Shown: one piece after another, positions 43,751-52,370 of the stretch
Position numbering within the stretch: position 1 is the stretch's first letter
Layout: every line of letters begins with the position of its first letter
Assembly: GCA_031216915.1 (NCBI GenBank)
Contig: CM062296.1
Coordinates: 60,563,084-60,627,083 of the forward strand
DNA length: 64,000 nucleotides
From: Pictodentalium vernedei
Lineage: Eukaryota; Mollusca; Scaphopoda; Dentaliida; Dentaliidae
Direction: 5' to 3'
Notes under the pieces: model-generated
What the model saw: the letters and a program-made list of their open reading frames with translations, nothing else
The model's database searches: none
Told to the model about the DNA's origin: nothing
Program-made: the position numbers and the translations under genes

Positions 43751-44708
43751 TCCCTGGCAATTGCATTACATAAATGCATCCATATTAACATATTTACTGT
43801 CAAAGTTTGAAACTACATGACATTTTTTAGAAAATAGTGGAGGAGGGGAGGCCCCCCCCCCCCCCCCCCCCCCACCCAGTTCCTCCAAATGCACTGCTTA
43901 ATCAATGACATCAAATTATTGTCTCTACAAATTTAGTTTATAATTCCATCAAAGGATGACACGCCTGGATATTGTTTTGAAATCTGCCAAATTCGGACCA
44001 TACGTGGACCATTAAAATATAAACGAAACTCAATGATACACCTATTAGCAGTGATTTTGTCTGTTTATCAGATCTTCGGAGCTTCATCCTACTGTTCTTG
44101 TGTCTATAAAATTAACCTCAATTTACCAAAAGCTGTCAAAAATAAATAGGTTTCGATTGAAATGAGCCCATGCGAGAACAAACATTTGTCGATGTAGTCT
44201 GATAAAATTTTGACGACTCGACTTAATTAAAGGTGTCAATGTGATTTGTCAACTAATTACTTCATTTGTTGACAGGTAATACGGGCCAAGACCTCGCCCA
44301 AGGGCAATCAATTACGAATGGTCAGTCAAATATAATGACCAACCGTTACGACGAGTTGTCAGGCACACGCGTCCATTGTAAAAAGGCATCGTGATTCAGA
44401 GATAGGCTTGAGGACAGACAGGTGTATGCCATTACCCATAAACCACGTGCTAACAACAGATACACTAATGCAAACGGAGAGATTATGATTGTTTAATTGG
44501 GTACCCGATACTGCGAGAGACGTTCAGTTATCGAAAAGCTCTAAACTCTCCACCACTTGCACGTGACCGAATGATCAGACAAAATCATCTTACATTGTCA
44601 CCGTGTCTTCAGGCTACGATTATTCGGTAAGCTTATTGGATTCCAGAAAATCAGTTGCTGCAGCTCTCATATTTCCCCCTTCTATTGTGGAATAAATATA
44701 TTAGAACG
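43751..44708. other. unassigned, with poly-C at 43853-43874
   Basis: No gene was recognised. Confidence 0.35.
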
Positions 44709-44800
44709 GGAGTGAATGAATGAATGAATGAAAAGGAAAGGCGGTCGAACGAACGAACGAACGAACGAACGAACGAACGAGAATGAATGAATTAATGAAT
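44709..44800. repeat. (GAAT)n and (GAAC)n microsatellites
   Basis: A GAAT/TGAA array, a short spacer, then about nine GAAC units and more GAAT. The SINE that follows inserted into this array, which reappears after it at 45207-45222. Confidence 0.93.
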
Positions 44801-45206
44801 TATTTATTTATTTATTTATTGGTGTTTTAAGGTCACATACTTATGCACAATTGCTAATCATGACCGTGACAGTTTTACGGGTGGAGGAAGCCGGACTACC
44901 CGAAGAGAACCACCGAGCAACGACGAGCAGCTGCCAGCTCCCTAACATCGTAACTCCGCACTGCAGCACAGGCAGGGTTAGATTGGTTGAAGACATGCGC
45001 ATCATCGACGTGCAGTACTTATTAGTACACGGCGTCATCGTGCCCCCATGTGGACAATCGGGGTTAAGTGCCTTGCCCAAGGACACAACGCGGGAGTTCG
45101 AATCGATCGCTCAGACGGCCACCCATCCGAGGACTGACCGGGCTCGACCCTGCTTAACTTCGGTGATCTGACGGGAACCGGTTACCGCAACGCCACCACG
45201 CCCCCG
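44801..45206 (-). mobile_element. 5S rRNA-headed SINE (minus strand)
   Basis: Tail at the low-coordinate side, shared body, then at about 45090-45200 the inverse of the 5S rRNA internal promoter ('tgcttaacttcggtgatctg' and 'ggccacccatccgagga'). It is flanked by GAATGAATGAA on both sides, so the duplication is real or simply part of the array. It differs from the 31313 copy at many positions. Confidence 0.9.
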
Positions 45207-45222
45207 AATGAATGAATGAAGT

Positions 45223-45728
45223 ATGCATGAACATAAGCAATTGCATAATTGTGAAGATGGCAAATACACTACGCGAAGTGACATATCCCAACTGGTTGCC
45301 TCCCTGCCACTCCCCAACTCGGAAAAAAACAAGTTTTCAAAACATAAACATTTGTTGTCACAAAAGAATACATTCAATATTGGTGAGTCTATAATTACGT
45401 TCAATACAGGAAAATACGTGTAATCATTTCTATCTTAGAGTTCCCGTTCCGCATAAACCATCCCACGGGACTTTGGTTCCAGTACAGCGATTATATGTAT
45501 AAAGACAAAGAAATCAGCTTCAAAATTGGACAACATGGCACAAGTGAGGACACAGAAAACAGTTAACTGCCAATAAATTCGAAGGCATTAACAATGTTTG
45601 TGACACCACCACGTACACGAAATACACGACACACTCCACCTCGGGTCGTTGATCCCTATCTCCTGTATTAACCCTCGCTGTGTTCTGTCTTAATACACCA
45701 GTCAACGGCCGATGCCAACAACGCCGTG
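45223..45728. other. unassigned
   Basis: No gene was recognised; open frames are short and lack domains. Confidence 0.35.
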
Positions 45729-45970
45729 TCAAACCTTTACCCAACGTAACGGTAAAAACCGGCAAGGGTTATTCACAAAAAATATTTCATTATTTTTTCA
45801 TTTTTAGTGTCAAAAACAAAGCTTATGACTCCTTATTGGAACGAGCTCAATGAGCTCGTTCCAATGAGGGGTCATAAGCTATGTTTTTGACGCTAAGAAT
45901 TAAAAGAATGAGTTATTCAATAATTGTGTATGCAAGTGTGGTCTGCTTTTCATGTTAGGTAAAGGATTAA
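45729..45970. mobile_element. TTAA MITE, CCCTTTAC family
   Basis: Left 'TCAA-ACCTTTACCC' (mutated TTAA), right GGTAAAGGA-TTAA. The central 'ttggaacgagctcaatgagc' palindrome lies at about 45812-45890. Confidence 0.82.
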
Positions 45971-45979
45971 TAAATTAAT

Positions 45980-46294
45980 AAAAGCTTTGATGTTCTGAAC
46001 TTTTGAACCGTCAGTGTAATAATCAAGACCGGTCGGCAGTTGCGAAGTTCGCAACTGCCTACCGGTCTTGATTATTACACTGACGGTTCAAAAGTTCAGA
46101 ACATCAAAGCTTTGAATGTAATTAAAAGAGGATCGTCTTCGTTGTTTACTTGAGGTAGGTCAACTGACTTCAACTTCATTTTTATCGACTTCAAAGAGAA
46201 GGAGATGGGGGTCATCTAGGTATGATCAATCGATTATCATCGATTATTTGCGGCGATTAATCGATTCCTAAATTAAACAATCGTGACAGTCCTA
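45980..46294. mobile_element. hAT-type MITE, left end missing
   Basis: Matches the central palindrome and right half of the element at 27586-28133 very closely, ending 'aatcgtgacagtccta'. The left third is absent, and the breakpoint is within about 10 bp of the TTAA MITE that ends at 45970. The insertion or an associated deletion may have removed it. Confidence 0.85.
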
Positions 46295-46298
46295 ATCT

Positions 46299-46470
46299 TA
46301 ACCATATACACCTAACGTAACGGTAAAACTCGACGGCGCTATTCACAAAAATTATCTTTCAATTTTTTAAAAATTTTTCTAAAATATTTAAAAAAAAAAT
46401 TTTTTGCCTAATTGTTTTTGCCTAGAAAATAGCTCATTCCAACAAGACATCAAAATCTATGTCTTGAGGA
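46299..46470. mobile_element. decayed TTAA MITE, CCCTTTAC family
   Basis: Left 'TTAACCatatacacc' then 'taacgtaacggtaaaactcg' and 'gctattcacaaaaattatc' follow the left half of the 45729 copy. The central palindrome is reduced to 'gctcattccaa' and the right end is not found. Confidence 0.5.
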
Positions 46471-47695
46471 AAAAAATTGAGAAAAACATTTTTATATTCA
46501 AGTCCGGTAAAGTGATAATGTCAGGGAAATCGATTTTTTTTAATCTGTATCGCAGAAACGTCTGCACAGTTGTAAACAAGGCGTCATTGCCAGCTCGAAT
46601 TTCCTGTTACAAGGGTGTGGAGGTGTCGACATATCTGCACCCCGGGCGTGAACAAAGCACGGAAGCAAATGTTTCTTGCAGCAGATAAAGTAGTCAGGAC
46701 TCATATCAAACTAACCTGTAGGTTTCTGAGCTATGTCACATCTTGAAAGTCATAACCCAGCTGTCAATTGACTTGGTGTCCAATTTATCGGGTTATAGAG
46801 ACAGATCAACATATTGGGGATGTTCATTGGAGTATGAACATTTATGAGCCGTGTCATGCTTTCTGTCTTTTTAAGATCAATTGTGCGCGAACAGGTCAAC
46901 ACAGAGAAGTCTGCCACTATGTCTCAAAAAACAACATGCGCTCAAGAAATTAAAATGCGAATATGTCACCGCGTCCGTTTTTAGTCTCATTTAAAACGGA
47001 GACAAAATGAATAAAATAATATAAATAGACATAATGATGAAAAGATTATAGTGTGTCTCTCCTTTTCAAAGAACATGTTCAAAACTCTAGAATTTAAGCT
47101 AAGCGTTGAGCTTAGAAAGAGATTGCAGATTCCGTGTTATGACCTGCAAATCAGCAACGTTGTGGCCTCACACTTTTGCGAACTTAAAACATAATTCTGT
47201 TTTAAAAGTTTTGCTGCAAAATTTATTACCGATATTCCATCACAATTCTGGGTGGCACTCGAACCTTGAAGAGTGGTGGTGGGGTGGGTGGGTTTTGATG
47301 GCCAGAGCGTGTACGGAGCCGTGGGACACTTAATAGGTTAGACTTTTAGAGTGAAGGATTTTGTTTCTTTTTGCGCCAAAGGCGGGCTGCGCCAAAAAAG
47401 TTGCCGGGAAATGTATCAAGGGGACCCGGACAAAATTTCGATATTTCGAATTGAAAGAATGTTGCTTCCCGGTATCTGACCGATCAGTGGCAGTCCATAT
47501 AGAAGGCATTTCGATGGCATTTTGGTATCATCTTTGTCACTCGTCTTTGTGGCAAGAATGTTTGTACCAAAGAAGGCCACGAACTCATAGCGCTGATTAC
47601 AGTTCAGGCCCAATGGAAGAAAATTTGATTTTTGGAATCGAAAGAACGCTGTTTCCATGAATCTTGCAAATCATTGGTAGTCTAGACTCCTGGTA
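46471..47695. other. unassigned
   Basis: No gene could be supported. 47440-47660 shares phrases ('cagtccatatagaaggcatt', 'ggaatcgaaagaac') with the hairpin that follows, hinting at an old palindromic element. Confidence 0.3.
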
Positions 47696-47757
47696 TATCG
47701 AAATGCCCTCTCTGTGGACTGCCAATGGCAGTCCACACAGAAGGCATTTCGATAAAC
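47696..47757. repeat. 62-bp hairpin
   Basis: 'tatcgaaatgcc...gtggactgcc' pairs with 'ggcagtccac...ggcatttcgata'. Half-copies occur at 47489-47516. Confidence 0.75.
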
Positions 47758-48415
47758 CTACAGTCAATGCAATCAGATGGACTTCGTCTTTTGGTCATTT
47801 TCACGAAATTTCGTGCACCAACAGATAATGTGGTGCATCAATTCGGAGGGTGGGGTGGGTGAGGAGGTGGGGTGGAGACTCCCAATAGGGGGAGGGGTCA
47901 CACGGAAATTTTTTGGTGGACCATACGGTCGGTCCGCCTCTGTTTGGCACCAATTTTAATAATTTTCTCACACCGGGACGAGTCGTGAATTTAAAAACTG
48001 GAGACAACAGAAGCAAGAACCTTCACTCTTAGAGTCTAACGAGGGATGGACGTTACTGAATCGAATATCACAAATTTACTTTTCAATATGGCGTTGCATC
48101 AGCTTGCTGTTTATTTAATGGGAGATGGGCAGTAAATTGGCGGAAGGGGTGATAATTGAATATTTAGGCCGAATAAAATTAAATAATTGATTCTCAGGCA
48201 ATTTGTTTTTAAACGAATGAGGAAGGGCGGTTTTTATTTTAATTTTTTATTCCTCATGGAATGGTTGCCGATGCCGAAAATCCAGTCGGGAGACCCTAAA
48301 CTTAAATATTACAGCTTCCAAGTTTACTTCACTGATAGTTTTTTTTTGTAACAGTGATTATACATCACAAAATCAATAGAACAACTAAAATGGAGATAAA
48401 AAAATAATGAGTTTT
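47758..48415. other. unassigned
   Basis: G-rich segment at 47847-47895, otherwise anonymous. No gene. Confidence 0.35.
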
Positions 48416-48475
48416 TTAACTGGTTGAGTGCCAGAAGTCACCATCAGGCCTTTCAAAAAATGAGGGTATCAGCCA

Positions 48476-49351
48476 GGGGGAGGCCACCACAAATTTGCAA
48501 GACGTGACGTGGGGGTGGGTGCATCTATTGAGGGCGCCAAAAATGTGCATTTCCAACTTGTGCAATTTTTTGAATTTTTTAAAAATATATCTTTATGTCA
48601 GCTAATATATGCCATCATTTGTGTTTGAAACCTTAAAGATGATGTTGTACACCACACTCTTAACATACATACAACATCCGGAGGCATCATATGTGAGAAT
48701 ATTGGGCTTAAACTGGGAAAATGTCACACGTTAGTAGGGGGTGGGTGTCTTGTTCGAAATGTAGAAAATGTGCAGACAATATTTTGGGAACAATTCAAAT
48801 GAACATTTGTTCCCGTACACCTGGTCTGGCCAAGCCTGATAATGAACAGCTTGTCATTTGTAGATTGGGGTCCACAGCAGCCCACAGTGGTTTAAATTGG
48901 TGGTGCCAGTTTAACCCTTTACAAAACATGAAAAGCAGACGACACTTGCTAAAAAATGATTGAATAACTAATTTTTTTCATTTTTTGTCTCAAAAACATA
49001 GGTTATGACCCCTCATTGGAACGAGCTTGACGAGCTCGTTCCAATGAGGGGTCATAACCTATGTTTTTGAGACAAAAAATAAAAAAAATAATAAAAAATA
49101 ATTGGCGATTTTTGAGAATATGGCTGGCCGGTTTTGGCCGTTACGTTGGGTAAAGGGTTAAGAACATTATGAAAACCCCCTAAAGACAGCTGTACCTACT
49201 AAGTTTATAAGTTTATTTTGGGTTTTAAGAGAGGGGGTGGGTGTCAGAACGGTCGTAGAAAATTTGCACGTAGTGGGTGGGTGGGTGTAAAAAGGAGCCG
49301 AATAAAAAATAGGACGTCACGTCGTGCAAATTTTTAGTGGCGCCCCCTCTT
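48476..49351. mobile_element. 876-bp MULE-like MITE (copy 2), 11-bp TSD
   Basis: Terminal repeats of about 35 bp, including 'aaatttgcaagacgtgacgt' on the left and the near inverse 'acgtcacgtcgtgcaaattt' on the right. The duplication ggtatcagcca is at 48465-48475 and 49352-49362. Duplications of 9-11 bp with longer terminal repeats suit Mutator-like elements; that class is inferred. No transposase. A TTAA MITE is inserted within it (48911-49161). Confidence 0.82.
48911..49161. mobile_element. TTAA MITE, CCCTTTAC family, innermost of three
   Basis: TTAA-CCCTTTAC to GTAAAGGG-TTAA, with the cleanest central palindrome of the family (about 48991-49080). It interrupts the MULE-like element, which itself interrupts the CTGGTTGAG MITE. 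Confidence 0.92.
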
Positions 49352-49537
49352 GGTATCAGCCAACATTTTCCTTTCCCATATTTCGAATTCAGTGAAACGT
49401 AAATTATAGTTTTTTTATATAAATTTGTTGCAAATTATTGGAGAGTGCCTGTTAGCACTCTCAAATAATTTGTAATAAAACAATTCTTGATGAACAAATT
49501 CAGACCGCCAAAAATAACCTAGCCTTCAACGAGTTAA

Positions 49538-49849
49538 ATAAATGTCTAATTTGTACGAACATATGAGAATCGTGTCGGAATTCTCGAAGAGAATAACAAT
49601 ACTGTATCAATGTATACGACATACTGCATCGGAAATCGCGATGTGATACCGCTAAAATCACACCCTATGATAGTTTTATACATTTTGAATTTTGCCTCCG
49701 AAACAAATATGACGAACGCGGGCCGAAAAAACGAACGCGCCGGTGCCCGAGAATCAAAGGGTTAATTTTGTTTAGCTTTATTGACAGAGAGATATACATT
49801 CACTGCATGCCAATAGAATAACGATGGTAAAAAACATTCCCATTGGGAC
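49538..49849. other. unassigned
   Basis: No gene was recognised. Confidence 0.35.
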
Positions 49850-50520
49850 TTCTTAGGGGGCATCCTTGGCAGGGGCGCCAGAAGCACTTCAGGGGTAGGG
49901 GCGTCAGACCCCCCAGGAAAAGGGCATTCACTCGCACTAGTAGCTGCGCTATGACATGCCGAAGCATGCATGTCTCGAAGGACGAAGGCCCGAGATGGGA
50001 GAGTTTGAGAGGAGGTGCCCACTCCCATCGGGAGGGGGCACCTCCTCCCAAACTCCCACACCTCCCCCATTGAACTTTGAAAGCTCCCAGAACGGATTTG
50101 GGTGTATTTTAGCTTTACTTCGAGAATAAATCACTGAAAAAAAATGAGTGACGAACCTGGGAAGGGCATTGTCTGCCCCCTCTCGCGCCCCGTGATCCGA
50201 AGCATGCATGTCTCGAAGGACGAAGGACCGAGATGGGAGAGTTTGAGAGGAGGTGCCCCCTCCCATCGGGAGGGGGCACCTCCTCCCAAACTCCCACACC
50301 TCCCCATTGAACTTTGAAAGCTCCCAGAACGGATTTGGGTGTATTTTAGCTTTACTTCGAGAATAAATCACTGAAAAAAAAATGAGTGACGAACCTGGGA
50401 AGGGCATTGTCTGCCCCCTCTCGCGCCCCGTGATCCGTTGTTGGGGATGGCAGCTGCCCCCGTGCTTCCGCTGACCCTGGTTCCCTGGCTTTCGGCTACG
50501 CTCGGCACTGAACTTGACCA
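49850..50520. repeat. GC-rich repeat with a 238-bp tandem duplication
   Basis: The units at 49961-50198 and 50199-50437 are nearly identical. Each contains a hairpin ('ggaggtgccc' and 'gggcacctcc' around 'cccatcggga') and 'gaacggatttgggtgtattt'. The outer phrases 'caggggcgccagaagcac' and 'gcttccgctgaccctgg' may be element ends. The long minus-strand open frame at 49949-50521 runs through both units and is repeat-derived. Confidence 0.8.
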
Positions 50521-50654
50521 TGCGCTGCTGTCATGGAATGCAGTCGTCAGCTGTGAGACAATGAGTATTACGCGAACAATCTCCGTAAATGTTTGGATGG
50601 AGTGCTTGTGAAGTTAATGTATTTATCTTGGAAGGCTATCCATTGGAAATAAAG

Positions 50655-50925
50655 AAGAAATGTGGCTCTCTGGATAGCGCGTTGGTTTTCAGATCGAAAT
50701 GTTGTAGGCCCGGATTATCTGCGTTGTTTTCTTGGGCAAGACACTTAATCCTAATTTCCCGAGTGGGAGCACGCTGGCGCTGTGACCTAAGATGTAGTTA
50801 GTACGCTGAAGAGTCTGGCAGTTAGTCGCCGTTGGTCAGTGGTTCTCCCTGGGTGCTTTGGTTTCCTCCACCTATAAAACTTCAGACATGGTATGACCCT
50901 AGTTATTTATAGTGCCGATCATTAA

Positions 50926-50981
<56 letters not shown>
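50655..50981 (+). mobile_element. tRNA-headed SINE, diverged, with (AAAT)n tail
   Basis: The head 'gtggctctctggatagcgc', 'gttttcttgggcaagacact' and 'ggttctccctgggtgctttg' are diverged versions of the SINE landmarks. The tail (about 50923-50981) is a long AAAT array. Confidence 0.82.
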
Positions 50982-50983
<2 letters not shown>

Positions 50984-51287
50984 GTGTATGTCCCCAAATA
51001 GTAGTGTTTATGTTGACAGAGACGGTGTTTGGTCCTCTCATGCAAATTAATCAAATCCATCAAGAGCTCTTCACAAACGTCGTCAAACATTTTCTGTTAT
51101 CCAACTACCCCCTGCCACCAGCCTCGACTTAAACGATCTTGTTACATTGGGTATTTATACGCCCCACCCCTCCCCCACCCCGGCCAAAATCCCTTTGGGA
51201 TTAAATCCCCTTGGATAATATCCCTTCTTTATATAATCCCATTACTACGGCAGCGTTCTGACGCCAGTTGATGTATTTTTTTTTACC
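50982..51287. other. unassigned
   Basis: No gene was recognised. Confidence 0.3.
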
Positions 51288-51694
51288 TGTGCTAAGTTGT
51301 TATAACAAGTTAACTAACTTGTTATAACAACTTAGTAACTTGTTATAACAACTTAGCTAACTTGTTATAACAACATAGCTTAACTTGTTATAACAACTTA
51401 GCTTAACTTGTTATAACAACTTAGCTAACTTGTTATAACAACTTAGCTATCTTGTTATAACAACTTAGTAACTTGTTATAACAACTTAGCTAACTTGTTA
51501 TAACAACTTAGCTAAGTTGTTATAACAACATAGCTAACTTGTTATAACAACTTAGCTTAACTTGTTATAACAACTTAGCTAACTTGTTATATCAACTTAG
51601 CTAACTTGTTATAACAACTTAGTAACTTGTTATAACAACTTAGCTAACTTGTTATAACAACTTAGCTATCTTGTTATAACAACTTAGCTATCTT
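51288..51694. repeat. palindromic minisatellite, unit about 21-22 bp
   Basis: About 18 head-to-tail units of 'cttgttataacaacttagct' type. Each unit contains the perfect palindrome 'gttgttataacaac' or a one-base variant. Units vary by 1-2 bp at the 'cttagctaa' spacer. There is no spacer diversity like a CRISPR array and no flanking terminal repeat was found. Confidence 0.95.
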
Positions 51695-51761
51695 TTTAAT
51701 CATTGACCCCTAGGTCAGTTTGTCCCTTCCTTGGGGCTGAGAGTAATTGGTCAAAATGCGT

Positions 51762-51999
51762 TTAACCCTTTACATAAACGGCCAGCACTGTACACAAAAA
51801 TCGCTATTCCGTCTTTTTTATATTTACATTTTATGCTTCCAAAACATAGGTTATGACCCCCTCATTCGAACGATCGCGTTGCGCTCATTCCAATGAGGGG
51901 TAACACCCTGAGTTTTGGACGCAAAAAATGAAAATTTTTAGTTACACGAGAATTTTTTTGACGAGTATCGTCTGCTACTAGCGTTAGATAATGGGTTAA
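51762..51999. mobile_element. TTAA MITE, CCCTTTAC family, diverged
   Basis: TTAA-CCCTTTACAT to 'agataatggg-TTAA'. The palindrome is eroded ('attcgaacgatcgcgttgcg'). A SINE follows almost directly. Confidence 0.72.
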
Positions 52000-52016
52000 T
52001 GGGGGTGGGGGGGGAG

Positions 52017-52369
52017 GGGGTGGGGGGGGGGGCTCAGTTGGTAGAGGTGTAGGCTGCAAGCCGAGAGGTCCTCGGTTCGAATCCCACCTGCGGCAACCGC
52101 GTTGTGTCCTTGGGCAAGACACTTCACCCCCATTGCTCGCGTGGGGGCACGGTGACGTGTACTAAGGCGGAGTGCACGTCGATGGTGCACCTGTCTTCAA
52201 CCAATGCTAACCCTGCTTGTGTGGAGTTGGTATGTTGGGGAGTTGACAGTTGCTCGCCGTTGCTTGGTGGTTCTCTCCGAATACTCCGGCTTCCTCCACC
52301 CGTAAAACTGTCACGGTCATGGTTAGCCATTGTGCAGAAATATGTGACCTTAAACACCAATAAATAAAT
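52017..52369 (+). mobile_element. tRNA-headed SINE (young subfamily)
   Basis: Head 'ggctcagttggtagaggtg' with B-box 'ggttcgaatcc', then shared body and short (AATA)n tail. The 5' edge merges with a G-rich run, so the exact start is uncertain. It abuts the satellite array at 52371. Confidence 0.9.
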
Positions 52370-52370
52370 T

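Larger units (their letters stand above)
48416..49537. mobile_element. TTAA MITE, CTGGTTGAG family, split by a MULE-like element
   Basis: TTAA-CTGGTTGAGTG at 48416 and 'cttcaacgag-TTAA' at 49537. Its two halves match 28783-29032, including the 'attggagagtgcc' hairpin at 49436-49482. The insertion point is marked by the 11-bp duplication ggtatcagcca. Confidence 0.88.

Noticed and set aside
49949..50521. 190-codon minus-strand gene
   Set aside because: It reads twice through the 238-bp tandem duplication. The repeated peptide is a copy of the DNA repeat, and no domain is recognised.
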